A program made the translations under genes and the position numbers. From Eurosta solidaginis (taxonomy: Eukaryota > Arthropoda > Insecta > Diptera > Tephritidae), in NCBI RefSeq assembly GCF_040869045.1, contig NC_090321.1:139739689-139803688 (forward strand): a stretch of 64,000 bases of DNA, written 5' to 3'. The number at the start of each line of letters is the position of its first letter. The stretch's first letter is position 1. Positions 1 through 10,829 of the stretch are shown one piece after another. Under the pieces are notes generated by a model. That model ran no database searches, was not told the origin of the DNA, and saw only the letters and a list, made by a program, of their open reading frames with translations.

Positions 1-1338
1 TATAGGTGGACGCCTTTTCGAGATATCTTCATAAAGGTGGACCAGGAGTGACTCTAGAATGCGTTTTTACAATATGGGTATCAAACGAAAGGTGTTAATG
101 ATTATTTTAAGAGGAAGTGGGCCTTAGTTCTATAGGTGGGCGCCTTTTCGAGATATCTCCATAAAGGTGGACCAGGGGTGACTCTAGAATGCATTTGTAC
201 AATATGGGTATCAAACGATAGGTGTTAATGAGTATTTGAAAAGGGAGTTGGCCTTAGTTCTATGGGTGGACGCCTTTTCGAGATATCGCCATAAAGGTGG
301 ACCAGGGGTGACTCTAGAATTTAGTTGCAAGATATGGGTATCAAATGAAAGACTTTAATGAGTATTTTAAAAGGGAGTGGGCCTTAGTTCTATAGGTGGA
401 CGCCTTTTCGAAATATCGACATAAAGGTGGACCAGGGGTGACTCTAGAAAGCGTTTGTACAAAACGGGTATCAAACGAAAGGTGTTAATGAGTATTTTAA
501 AAGGGAGTGGGCCTTAGTTCGATTGGTGGACACCATTTCGAAATATCGCCATAGAGGTGGACCAGGGGTGACTCTAGAATTTGTTTGTAAGATATGGGCA
601 TCAAATGAAAGGTGTTAATGAGTATTTTAAAATGGAGTGGGCCTTAGTTTTATAGGTGGACGCCTTTCGGATATCTCCATAAAGGTGGACCAGGGGTGAC
701 TCTAGAATGTGTTTCTACAATATAGGTATCAAAAGAAAGTTGTTAATGAGTATTTTAAAAGGGAGTGGGCCTTAGATCTATAGGTGGACGCCTTTTCGAG
801 ATATCGACATAAAGGTGGACAAGGGGTGACTCAAGAATTCATTTCTACAATATGGGTATCAATTGAAATGTGTCAATGAGTATTTTAAAAGGGCGTGGAC
901 CTTAGTTCTATAGGTGGACGCCTTTTCGGGATATCGTTATAAAGGTGGGCCTGTGTTGACTCTAGAATGCGTTTGTACAATATGGGTATCAAACGAAAGC
1001 TGATAATGAGTGTTTTAAAAGGGAGTGGGCCTTAGTTCTATACGTGGACGCCTTTTCGATATATCGCCATAAAGGTGGAACAGGGGTGACTCTATAATGT
1101 GTTTGTACGATATGGGTATCAAATTAAAGGTTAATAGGGGTTTTAAAAGGGAGTGGTGGTAGTTGTATATGTGAAGGCGTTTTCGAGATATCGACCAAAA
1201 TGAGGACCCGGGTGATCCAGAAAATCATCTGTCGGGTACCGCTAATTTATTTACATATGTAATACCACGAACAGTATTCCTGCCAAGATTCCAAGGGCTT
1301 TTAATTTCGCCCTGCAGAACTTTTTCATTTTCTTCTAT
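1..1338 (-). repeat. DINE/INE-1-like element copy 1, distal part with 130-bp tandem array
   Basis: Nine head-to-tail units of about 130 bp start near 1, 131, 261, 391, 521, 651, 780, 910 and 1039, with a decayed partial unit to about 1200. The array runs off the left edge. The flank at 1200-1338 is the reverse complement of the sequence beside the arrays at 26110-26260 and 57650-57787, so this is the same element in minus orientation. It stops abruptly at about 1338 and resumes at 9923, on the far side of a LINE insertion. There is no coding potential. Assignment to the INE-1/DINE (Helentron-associated) class comes from the complete copies elsewhere in the window and is an inference. Confidence 0.85.
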
Positions 1339-1438
1339 TACGACTCATATCGTAATCGTCAGCAAGAGAGGAGGTGTTCGTGGGGTGCTCACTTTCATAA
1401 ATATATTTAAGAAGTTTTGGTGTTTTATTATCAAAAAA

Positions 1439-2827
1439 ATGAATTGTATTGTCTGCAACGAAAGGGTTGAGCGCAATAATCCCAATAAGATTGATTGCTT
1501 CGACTGCAAACACTTTTTTCATTGCAATTGTGTAAAATTAAAGTCTTCGATATAGAATTTTTCAAAACAACAAATAATAAATACCGTTGTGACAAGTGCA
1601 GTGCAATGCGAAGGAAATCTTTTCAACTGTTGCTTGTACCTACACAAATAGCAGAGAGCCAACCTCAGCAATTGCCTGCTGTTGTGAGACAGCAAGAAAG
1701 CGCTAGCAGTGGAAGGCAACCCAAAGCAGTGGGTGAAGTTGAGCAAGTGAAGAAAACAACAATAGGTGCAGATGCAAACAATGTAAATGATGACAGAGTA
1801 ACTCTTCAGCTCTTATAAATAAATAATAAAATAAATGTAAGGCGCGATAACCTCCGAAGAGATCTAAGGCCGAGCTTCTCTTCCAATTTGCGTCGTGCTC
1901 CTCTTGATTTTCCCTACAAATTGGCCGGACGGGACCTACATGATTTTTATGCCGACTCCGAACGGCATCTGCAAGGCAGATGAGTTTTCACTGAGAGCTT
2001 TTCATGGCAGAAATACACCCGGAGCGCTTGCCAAACACTGCCGAGGGGCGACCCCGCTTAGAAAAATTTTCTTCTAATTGAAAAACCTTATTTCTAAAAT
2101 TTTTGATTTTGCTTTGCCCGGGGTTTGAATCCAGGGCATCCGGTGTGGTAGGCGGAGCACGCTACCATCACACCACGGTGGCCGCCACTCAACTTCAACT
2201 CTTATACAATGAGATAATTAGCTTGAAGCAAATAAATATTGACTTCCTCGCAACAATACAACAACAAAAGGAAGAAAACAAGGAACTAAAAAGTAAAGTG
2301 AAGAAGTTGGAAAATAAGTTGAATTGGAACGAACAAAAAAAATTAGGAAAAACAATTGAAATAGTGGGAGTGCCGATAACTAATGAAGTGAATGCTAAAG
2401 AATGTGTCAAAAAACTTGTCAGTGATGTATTGAATGTGGTGGTTCCTGACGATGAAATTGAGGAATTAAAGATAAAACATATAAACGTAGGGGGCCTTTA
2501 CCAGGAAGTAATGTTAAGCAAAATATCTGTATTAAATTCAAGTCGTATAAAAGTAAAAAGAAAATTACGGTCGCTAAGGGAACTGCAAAGAAGAAATTAA
2601 ATACATCGGTTTTTTTGGGCACGAACGCAAATTGTAAAAATATCTTTATTAATAATTGTTTTACCGGCTATAACCGTGCTTTGTTTTTAGAAGCTACAAA
2701 AATTAAAAAGGAAAAAAATTTTAAATATTTGTGGCTAAGTAACTCAAGTTTACTTATGAAAAAATCTGAACATGATAGAGCTGTTATCATAAGAACGTTT
2801 GAAGACCTGGCGGTTTTCTCTGTTTAG
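1439..2827 (+). pseudogene. L1 ORF1 (nucleic-acid-binding protein), broken
   Basis: The reading starts at the ATG at 1439. A PHD-like finger follows with cysteines in CIVC, CFDC, HCNC and, after a frameshift near 1555, CDKC. A SINE at 1818-2192 then splits the frame. Beyond it lies a coiled coil (about 2196-2330, rich in E, K, L and Q) and an RRM/transposase_22-like segment (IEIVGVP near 2360). A further frameshift near 2600 leads into the C-terminal segment with YLWLSNSSLLMKK, which resembles the baculovirus FP25K-like C-terminal domain common in LINE ORF1 proteins. The family binds the element's RNA and acts as a nucleic-acid chaperone. It has two frameshifts, a SINE and no intact product. 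Confidence 0.75.
1818..2192 (-). mobile_element. tRNA-derived SINE, copy 1
   Basis: The SINE lies on the minus strand. Its pol III A-box-like stretch (TGATGGTAGCGTG) and B box (GGGTTTGAATCC on the opposite strand) are near the 2100-2185 end, and its A/T-rich tail is at 1818-1835. Target duplications of the type CTTCARCTCTTATA (13 of 14 matching) flank it at 1804-1817 and 2193-2206. About 370 bp, non-coding. It needs LINE machinery to move. Three related copies lie at 8190, 31709 and 62466. Confidence 0.85.
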
Positions 2828-2865
2828 TTCTTTATTGTTTAATTTTTCATTTTTTGTTTCCAAAA

Positions 2866-3285
2866 ATGAATACTAGAACGTTTTTTATAGACGACAGCTA
2901 CAATATAAATGTCAACATAAATGTCATTAAAGATTTAAACTTTTTAACAGTAGAAAGTAATACGTTAACCATTGTTCATCAAAATGTGAGAAGCGTAAGA
3001 CAGAATTTTAATTCATTATGTTTGAACCTGGAAGCCTTTGCACATCCTCCAGATATTGTTTTTGTGACGAAAATATGGATCTATTCTTATGAAGTTAATG
3101 ATTACCATATTCCCGGTTACGATTTCTTCGCAAATACTAATGATTCTTACTCGGCTGGTGGTGTCGGAGTATTCGTACGCAATATATATGAGCACGATAT
3201 TTCACGTTTTTGCCTACCAAGTGCGGATATTTTAAAACTTAAATTGGATATTAATAAGGAATTAATTAATTTCGTATGTGTTTAT
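2866..3285 (+). pseudogene. L1 ORF2, endonuclease N-terminal part
   Basis: The ATG at 2866 fits the ORF2 start, 38 bp after the ORF1 stop. The protein begins an apurinic-endonuclease-like (EEP) domain: IVHQNVRS near 2970, then VFVTKIWIYS where the family has TE[TI]W, so the catalytic glutamate is replaced by lysine, then GGVGVFVRN. The frame ends in CVY at the insertion point of the hAT-like element and continues at 6404. In a live LINE this domain nicks target DNA for target-primed reverse transcription; this copy could not. Confidence 0.85.
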
Positions 3286-3850
3286 TAGAGTGACCAGCTG
3301 ATTTTTTTTGCTCCCCGCGCATTTTCTGATAGCTTGGCAATAGAAAATAAGATCTGCATAAAAATCTGACCACCTGTAGTGGGAAATAGCCACGCGCATT
3401 TGACCTAAAGTTCAAAAATTGACCTAAAAATTATGCATGGCTTTAGAGGCCAAAATATCTCTAAAAACAATGATTTTCGGAGAAATAATGTAATCATCAT
3501 TTTTATACAAAATGAAACTGGGAACATATTCTCCATATGATATTTATACCTACCATTATCCTTTCAGGACATATTGAGTCCTTAAAGTGAAATTTAAATT
3601 TTTTTGTTTGTTAAAAAGGCAAAAAAAAATATTTAAAAAATAGAGAATTGCATAAACTATACACCATTTAATAATTTATTTAAAGTAGTTTTACACATCG
3701 TAAATTTTTTTAATTTACATGCACTATTATAGTCAAGAAAATGATTTAAAATAAGCAAGCCGCATTTTTTCAAACTTTTTTTTTTACCAAACCGAAAATA
3801 TCTTAGTAGGCTTTGCAATTAAAAAAAAACAATTTGGTATAGTTTCATTC

Positions 3851-4187
3851 TTAAGGTATGAACGTACTCACCTAGCGTCGCGGCATGTAACAGCAGCGTC
3901 GCTTCACTGTACGTCATAATTTTGTATATCGCACTAGAGCGGCACGTCGCGGCAAAATAGTTGATGTTGTTTAAGCATATAGTGGTTTAAAAATGACATA
4001 ACATGCCGCGAAGTGTGATATACCAAGCAGCACCTGAGCGGCAGCGGCGCGTCAGTTTTGCCTAGTTGCTCAAATTTGTCGCTACGTGACGCGACACGCA
4101 GTTCCGCTGCCGCTAAGTGTGATATGCTCCATAAGAATACATGCAAAAAATGTTTGGTCGTGACGTGCTGCTACGCTGCCCTTAAGC
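3851..4187. repeat. Imperfect inverted-repeat (MITE-like) insert in the hAT-like element
   Basis: The stretch is bounded by CTTAAGG near 3851 and CCTTAAG near 4187. Inside it, GC-rich motifs of the GTCGCG and AGCGGCA kind recur on both strands, unlike the AT-rich surroundings. It shares the CACCTAGCGTCGCG motif with the palindrome at 4574. It is probably a decayed relative of that palindrome; exact borders are uncertain and it has no coding potential. Confidence 0.45.
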
Positions 4188-4573
4188 GCCAAATACACGA
4201 CACGAACATTTCCGCGAACATTCCGCAATCTTGTTCGCAGCTTTGGCCATACACCATACGAACTTTTGGCCGAACATTAGTCCTCTTTCAGACAGCGATG
4301 AATACGGACAACAATTTTTCGATTAAAGTCACGGACAATTTTTCGATTAAAGTCGCATAATCATTATTCTTTTTAATTCTATTACAATAATCTTTGCGTT
4401 TTACTTGCCACAATGATGGCAAAGATTTATACATTTCAATAAATTCACTCAGAAATTTTTTATTGTCCATTTTACTTTTCCACGCACGTCTGTTCCGTTC
4501 AGAAATTACTACGATTATGAGCTATTTCGACATACACGCACGAACAGTTCGCCAAAAATTAAAATATTTTGAT

Positions 4574-4790
4574 ACCTAGCGTCGCGTCACGTAAAGCGCC
4601 AAATACACGACACGAACATTTCCGCGAACATTCCCGTTATGTCATGTTTCTAATTTTTGGCGAACATTTGCGCGAACTGGCAAACACCACCATACACGAC
4701 AGAAAAGGTCGCAGAAACATGACATAACGGGAATGTTCGCGGAAATGTTCGTGTCGTGTATTTGGCGCTTTACGTGACGCGACGCTAGGT
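4574..4790. mobile_element. 217-bp near-perfect palindromic MITE
   Basis: The sequence opens ACCTAGCGTCGCGTCACGTA and closes with its reverse complement. Arms of about 80 bp flank a short loop near 4650-4710. The outermost TACCTAGC/GCTAGGTA symmetry is compatible with a TA target duplication, as in Tc1/mariner-type MITEs. A partial arm is also found at 4188-4235. Non-coding. It sits inside the hAT-like element, which sits inside L1, which sits inside a DINE: the fourth level of nesting. Confidence 0.8.
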
Positions 4791-4944
4791 ATGATCTTAC
4801 CTTTAGTAGGTTATGAAAATATTTCAGCTCATTCAATAGTGTGTTGAGCCTTCTTTAAAGTGAACTTGTAGTGCTAGTGCTCATAAGTGTGTTATATTCA
4901 GTTCAAAAAAGTTTTGTTCAAATTTTTTTAAAACTATTATTGTA

Positions 4945-5163
4945 ATGGCATTACAATCCAGATGCATTCCCTTAATTGGTAATTATTTAAGCATATATGA
5001 CACTACTTTGTTTTTGCTTGGATTCCAAGCTAAAAAAAATGACGAAACTTTATCGGAACTTCAAAACACAAAAACAATTTCTATCATGAAAAAGCGAGAC
5101 CACTATTTCCCTATAATTAGTGAGTTTGGCATGTTTTTGTTTATGTTTTACATTTTGTTTTAA
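4945..5163 (+). CDS. Small unrecognised ORF in the hAT-like element
   Basis: The 72-residue frame starts MALQSRCIPLIGNY and ends in a hydrophobic stretch (FGMFLFMFYILF). I recognise no domain. It lies in the unique interior of the hAT-like element, 475 bp before a second small ORF on the same strand, so both may derive from the element's original gene. It could equally be chance in AT-rich sequence. Confidence 0.2.
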   Translation: MALQSRCIPLIGNYLSIYDTTLFLLGFQAKKNDETLSELQNTKTISIMKKRDHYFPIISEFGMFLFMFYILF

Positions 5164-5635
5164 CATTAACATTTTTAACAATAAAAACAATGCAAATAAC
5201 ACGCGAAAATTATTTCGGTCTTTAATGGATCACTTTTTTCACAAGAAAGTTCATTTTAATTGTGTTTTTATGCACCAAATTTTCAAACTAAAAACCAAAT
5301 TTTCATTCTTCAGAAAAAAATAAAGAAAAAGCGGCCGAATGTCAAAAAAACCTATCGAAAAACAAACTGGCTCGTTTGTTTTTAATGAACTAGGTTGTAT
5401 TTTTCTTATATATCGTTAGTTTTTGAAATATAGTTTACACACTTACACCAGTACTGAAGCCATATTAGGAGGGAGTGCGACAAAAAATTGAAGATAAAAT
5501 ACAAGAAAAAATACACGAAAATAAAGTAGTGTCATATGGGTATTAATAATATCTTACGAGCTAAGTGCTATGTAAGGCTTTTCTATTGCATAATGTAAGA
5601 GTATCTTTTTTAAACACAGGCTGGAAAAAAACTCT

Positions 5636-5941
5636 TTGAATGGAAATATGCTTCCAAGCAGAAGAGATGTGTTAAGCTATTTATATTATTTGATTCGTGA
5701 TGAACATAAAACGGCAAAGAAAAGCATTCCTATTTTGTCCAATAGATTGATTAAGATCTATACGAAATTCGGAATTCCGACCAAAAGAAAAGATGGAATA
5801 GAGAAAATGATTAAAAGGTGTTTAAATCAATACAACAAAATTATTAAATTGAAATGTGGTAAGGCAAAAAAACATTTTACTGACTCTCTGGACCTGTTAT
5901 TTGACATATTTCATGCAAATTTCACTAAAACAAAAGTTTGA
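5636..5941 (+). CDS. Unrecognised basic 101-residue ORF in the hAT-like element
   Basis: The frame starts MNGNMLPSRRDVLSYLYY and is lysine-rich and apparently helical, ending just where the right inverted repeat begins. The LPSRRDVLSYL opening followed by IPTKRKDGIEKMIK resembles an N-terminal module I have seen in uncharacterised TE-associated proteins of invertebrates, but I cannot name it. Its position and composition suggest the amino end of a protein once encoded by the element. No zinc finger or DDE residues are visible. It is the best candidate here for a poorly described coding module, with low certainty that it is expressed. Confidence 0.4.
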   Translation: MNGNMLPSRRDVLSYLYYLIRDEHKTAKKSIPILSNRLIKIYTKFGIPTKRKDGIEKMIKRCLNQYNKIIKLKCGKAKKHFTDSLDLLFDIFHANFTKTKV

Positions 5942-6403
5942 AAAAATGCGGCTTGCTTATTTTAAATCATTTTCTTGACTATAATAGTCCATGTAAATTA
6001 AAAAAATTTACGATGTGTAAAACTACTTTAAATAAACTATTAAATGATGTATAGTTTATGCAATTCTCTATTTTTTAAATATTTATTTTTGCCTTTTAAA
6101 CAAATAAAAAAATTTAAATTTCACTTTAAGACTCAATATGTTTCATTTTGTATAAAAATGATTATTACATTATTTCTCCGAAAATCATTGTTTAAAGAGA
6201 TATTGGTCTCTAAAGCCATGCAGAAATTTTAGGTCAATTTTTTAACTTTAGGTCAAATGCGCGTGGCAATTTCCCACTACAGGTGGTCAGATTTTTATGC
6301 AGATCTTATTTTCTATTGTCAAGCTATTAAAAAATGCGCGGGGAGCGAAAAAATTCAATACTTTTGCAAATCCCATATGTTTTGTGGTCACTCTAGTGTT
6401 TAT

Positions 6404-8189
6404 AGACTTCACCCAAAATCGGTACAGGTATTTCATGAAGAATTTTCTTCTGTTTTAGGTGAAACCACAGCGAATTTAGTCATATTAGGAGATATCAATA
6501 TTGATTTATTAAGCGCTAATGCTACAGTAGATAACCATCTTGAATTGTTGGACAGTCATGGCTTAACATCTTTTATTAATAGTATTACCCGTCCAGTTTC
6601 TGGAACAAATATAGACCATTTTTATGGACACTTCGATAATAGTACACTTAGCCCATCTGCTGTTTTGAACTTTGATTTTGGAGTTTCTGCCCATTGTATG
6701 ACTGGACTGAAAATCAGTTGTCTAAATAATGTGCGTAATGTTAAGAATAAGAGTCCGGCAGTCGTTCAAAAAATTAATTTTAGCGCTCTTTATAATTCAC
6801 TTCGTTATGAAAAATGGGAAACTGTTTATGCTGAAATGGATGTGAGTAAAGCTTACAATTTATTTTTGACTACGCTTCAATCGCACATAACAAATTCTAG
6901 CTTTGTTACTTCACCTAAACGTTCTGAGACTATACTTAAGAAAATTAAACTTAAAAATAAATTACGCGTCAAATGTCGCAAGCATCCTACAAACACTCGC
7001 TTCCTGAAGCGTGTAAAACACCTCACATGCAGTATAAATAAAGAATGTCATTATAGGCATGACAGTTTTTATAAAAATAGATTTTTAGCTGCGAAGGGTG
7101 ACGTGAAGAGAGAATGGAATGTCGTCAACGATATTCTTAATCGGAATAAGGAAGACCAAACTAATTCGTTTGTTCTAGATATCGACGGTAAACTTGTTTC
7201 TCACCCATTAGAAATCGCCACTCACCTGAATGATTTTTTCGTTACAATTAGCAAAGAGTCCGCTCCAAATAATGATAATATACGCTGCACTTGCAACAAC
7301 CGCTTAATTTACTCTGTAGATACTTCTTCAGGTTGTAGTTTCTTCTGTGAACCAATTTCTGGGTCAGAGATTTTAAGTTTAATAAATTCTTTAAAAAATA
7401 CTGATTCTTCTGGGAATGATGGTATCTCAAATCGTACTTTAAAGAACATTGCTTTCTATGTTGTTGACATTTTAAAGCATTTATTCAACTTAAGTATAGT
7501 CACAGGAGTGTTTCCAGCCGATCTAAAATGTGCTATTGTCATACCATTACATTAGAAAGATAATAAGAAAGATAAAAATAACTACAGACATATTTCTCTC
7601 TTGCCATCAATCTCTAAGGTTTTTGAGAAGAGTGTTAAATGCAGAGTCTTGCAATATTTGGAGAAAATCAAGTTTTTTAGTCCATTGCAATATGGATTTT
7701 GGTCAGGAGTATCTACTGAGGACGCTCTTCTTAACTTATGCTCGTTGATTTATAAAAAAAATGGACGTAAAAAGGACTTAAGCTAGTCTTTTTGTTGATA
7801 TTACAAAAGCTTTTGACATGGTTGACCATAATATTCTTTTAAGTAAGTTGCACTCAGCAGGTTTCCGTGGAAACGTTCTAGATTGGTTTAAATCATATCT
7901 AACTTTAAAAAGTTAAAAGGTGAAAGTAAACAATAATCTAAGCTCACCTAGACCATTTGTTTTGGGTGTCCCACAGGGCTGAGTCCTAGGACCAATTTTA
8001 TTTCTGATTTATATAAACTCGCTTTTTTCAATGTCTTTTGTAGGAAAAGTCACAGCATTTGCCGATGACTTGGCAATCGCATATAGATCAAACAATACTT
8101 TTAATCTTTATGTGGATATAAATCACGATGTAAGCCTCCTAACAGAATGGTTCGCTTCTCATAAGCTTATTGTAAGCAATAAAACTAAA
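6404..8189 (+). pseudogene. L1 ORF2, rest of endonuclease and first part of reverse transcriptase
   Basis: The frame resumes after the hAT-like element with NLVILGDINIDLL (catalytic GD[FI]N motif kept) and TNIDHFY. The final endonuclease motif, normally SDH, reads SAH, so the aspartate is lost. RT follows: KNTDSSGNDGIS, a stop and frameshift near 7553, [44 protein letters not shown] (motif A aspartate), then VPQG with a TGA stop near 7980, and FADDLAIAY with the DD pair intact. It breaks at the SINE insertion. The RT once copied L1 RNA at a nicked target; several stops make it non-functional. Confidence 0.9.
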
Positions 8190-8551
8190 AAAAAAAATAA
8201 AATAAATGTAAGGCGCGATAACCTCCGAAGAGATCTAAGGCCGAGCTTCTCTTCCAATTTGCGTCGTGCTCCTCTTGATTTTCCCTACAAATTGGCCGGA
8301 CGGGACCTACATGTTTTATGCCGACTCCGAACGGCATCTGCAAAGCAGATGAGTTTTCACTGAGAGCTTTTCATGGCAGAAATACACCCGGAGTGCTTGC
8401 CAAACACTGCCGAGGGGCGACCCCGCTTAGAAAAATTTTCTTCTAATTGAAAAATCTTATTTCTAAAATTTTGATGTTGCTTTGCCCGGGAGTTGAACCC
8501 AGGGCATACGGTGTGATAGGCGGAGCACGCTACCATCACACCACGGTGGCC
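8190..8551 (-). mobile_element. tRNA-derived SINE, copy 2
   Basis: Same family and orientation as the copy at 1818. A perfect 14-bp target duplication GCAATAAAACTAAA occurs at 8176-8189 and 8552-8565. The tail is the A/T-rich run at 8190-8210. The B box is GGGTTCAACTCCCG on the minus strand. It interrupts the thumb region of L1 RT, so it is younger than L1. Confidence 0.92.
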
Positions 8552-8565
8552 GCAATAAAACTAAA

Positions 8566-9361
8566 CTAATGTATTTTGGTCTTGGTGGAAAGGAAGCAAC
8601 TAGTGGTGATATTATTTTTCACTCTGCAAGTTGTTTGCGGCACAAACTTTGTACTAGTGCTTGTATTGAAAACGAGTCTCGAGTTAATTATTTTCCTTAT
8701 TTAAACTGTGACGCAATGTGTTTCAACGTCGAAGTTGTCAATAATTTTAGATATCTGGGTGTTATAGTCGATCATAACCTAAGCTGGTCTTCGCATATCT
8801 CAGACATGAAAGTTTACTTGCTAGCAACTGTTCGCTCTTTTTATCGCCTGCAAAAACTATGTGCATATAGTGTATTTAAAATGATGTATTATGGACTTGT
8901 ACAGTCAAAACTTCAATATGACATAAGTTGCTGGGCAGTGCATATTCTAGTAGAATTCGACCACTCTTAATGTTGCAAAAGTGTCTTATACAAAGTATTT
9001 GTAACGCTAACCGTTTAACGCACTCGATGATTCTCTTTAGAAGATTAAATATTCTCCCTGTAAGACACTTGTACTACTTTAAAGTATTAAACAGTTTTTT
9101 TATGAGAAGTGGTTATCTACATAGTCCAATATACACTTCACGTATGTTAAGGAGCAATTCTAATGCAACTGGTACTGTTCCTGCCTCACGCACAACTCTG
9201 TATCGAAACTTGTATACCATAGTATCGTGTATGATTTTCAATAAGCTTCCCGAAGATATACAAACAATTCTAAGAATAAGCGTTTTCTTAAAGCAGGTAA
9301 AACTATGGCTTCTTGGGTTGGGCCATGAAGATATTGAAGTTCTGTTACGGCCTATCACATA
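8566..9361 (+). pseudogene. L1 ORF2, C-terminal part
   Basis: The frame resumes after the SINE with KLMYFG and VVNNFRYLGVIVDHNLSW, the conserved motif behind the palm of jockey/CR1-like RTs. A frameshift near 8940 leads into a C-terminal region typical of the family (RLNILPVRHLYYFKVLN and FNKLPEDIQ). The stop at 9359-9361 is likely the original ORF2 end. The 3' UTR to 9921 is AT-rich, contains two weakly related 75-bp stretches (TTGCTAT and TTGCTAC context, near 9440 and 9620), and ends in an A run. Confidence 0.85.
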
Positions 9362-9922
9362 ATTGGCTTCCAATTTAAAAACATTGCAACATATTTTATT
9401 ACTACTTTTTTATTTTTATTTAATGAGTTCACTTGTAAGTTCCTTGCTATATAATGCACCGATGTACTTTATTTCTATTGAATTTAAATACTTTATTTCA
9501 TTTTATTTTAAAACCTTCTATTTTGATACATTTTTTATCAATTTGTAACCTTTATAACATTGCAACAGGTTTTCTTGCTACTTTCATATTTTACACAATA
9601 TGCTCACTTGTAAGTTGCTTGCTACGTAATGAACCGATGTGCTTATTTCTATTTATTTTAAATACTTTATTTTAATATTTTATTCATCATCAATGTTAAA
9701 CCTTTCTAACTCCGTTTAAATGTTATTTGATTGCACCCCGCATTCTAACTTCTATTGTAATCATTAGAAGAAATGGCGTTATCACTGTTCTCATTTTGAT
9801 CACTCAACGCCATTAGCTATTATCTTATTGTATATACTTTATTGTATGTTCACTAATGTACTAATGTTAAAATCTGTTAAATTTCATTTCATAAGATAAT
9901 ACTGAATAATAACAAAAAAAAA

Positions 9923-10811
9923 GGTGTCACACCCATTTTACAAAGTTTTTTCTAAAGTTATATTTTGCGTCAATAAACCAATCCAATTACAATGTTTAAT
10001 CCCTTTTTTCGTATTTGGTATAGAATTATGGCATTTTTTCATTTTTCCTAATTTTCGATATCGGAAAGGATTAGTCGGATTTCGGCCATTTTTTATACCC
10101 ATACAAAGTGATTTCAGATAAGGACGTGAACTGAGTTTAGTAAATATATATTGATTTTTGCTCAAGTTGTCCTGTTAACGGCCGAGCGGAAGGACAGACG
10201 GTCGACTGTGTATAAAAACTGGGCGTGGCTTCAACCGATTTCGCCTATTTTCACAGAAAACAGTTATCGTTATGGAGGCTATGCCCCTACCAAATTTCAC
10301 AAGGATTGATAAATATTTGTTCGACTTATGGCATTAAAAGTATTCTAGAAATTAAATGAAAAAGGGCGGAGCCACGCCCATTTTGAAATTTTCATTTATT
10401 TTTGTATTTTGTTGCACCATATCATTACTGGGGATGAATGTTGACATAATTTACCTATATACTGTAAAGATATTACATTTTTTGTTAAAATTTGACTTTT
10501 AGAAAATTTTTTTTAAAAAGTGTCCGTGGTCGTTCTCCGATTTTGCTAATTTTTATTGGGCTTACATATATTAACAGGTGTAACGTTCCTCCCAAATTTC
10601 ATTATGATATCTTCAACGTCTGCCAAATTACAGCTTGCAAAACTTCTAAATTACTTTCTTTTAAAAGTGGGCGGTGCCACGCCCATTATCCGAAATTTTA
10701 CTAATTTTCAATTCTGGTCATAAGTTCAACTCACATACCAAGTTTCATCGCTTTATCCGTTTTTGGTAATGAATTATCGCACTTTTTCGACTTTTCGAAA
10801 TTTTCGATATA
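9923..10811 (-). repeat. DINE/INE-1-like element copy 1, proximal part (truncated)
   Basis: Reverse complement of the array-free part of the complete copies at 24914 and 56432. It contains repeated short motifs of the form CCACGCCCA and tracts reading as 'aaattt ggta' on the minus strand. It continues element copy 1 after the L1 insertion and is cut at about 10811 by gypsy C copy 1, so its hairpin end and GTCC microsatellite are missing. Short ORFs in it are chance. Confidence 0.85.
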
Positions 10812-10829
10812 GAATAAATTCCGAAGACA

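Larger units (their letters stand above)
3286..6395. mobile_element. hAT-like DNA transposon with about 490-bp terminal inverted repeats
   Basis: A perfect 8-bp target duplication GTGTTTAT (3278-3285 and 6396-6403) flanks an element starting TAGAGTGACCA and ending in its reverse complement. The duplication fits the nTnnnnAn pattern of Ac-type hAT insertions, and the TAGAG start fits hAT termini. The inverted repeats extend inward to about 3780 and from about 5940. Right-arm sequence near 6325-6375 is absent from the left arm. The 2.1-kb interior carries at least two palindromic insertions and small ORFs but no recognisable transposase. Removing the element restores the L1 endonuclease frame. 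The superfamily call rests on the duplication and termini, not on protein. Confidence 0.85.
1339..9921 (+). mobile_element. LINE L1 (jockey/CR1-like non-LTR retrotransposon), nested into DINE copy 1
   Basis: The span holds, in order, an ORF1 with a PHD-like finger, an ORF2 with endonuclease and reverse transcriptase, a 3' UTR, and a short A-rich tail at 9912-9922. The DINE sequence on either side joins up when this span is removed, apart from roughly a dozen missing target bases. L1 is interrupted by a SINE (1818-2192), a hAT-like element (3286-6395) and a second SINE (8190-8551); without them it is about 4.7 kb, near full length for this type. Stops, frameshifts and altered endonuclease residues show that it is dead. 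Clade assignment (jockey/CR1 superfamily) rests on domain style only. Confidence 0.85.

Noticed and set aside
3286..6395. A P-element-like transposon, since P elements also make 8-bp duplications
   Set aside because: The termini do not begin CATGATG, and the duplication fits the hAT pattern nTnnnnAn rather than the GC-rich P-element preference.
6257..7555. A 432-residue protein starting at 6257
   Set aside because: The start and first 46 or so codons lie in the right arm of the hAT-like element; only the part after 6404 is LINE ORF2.
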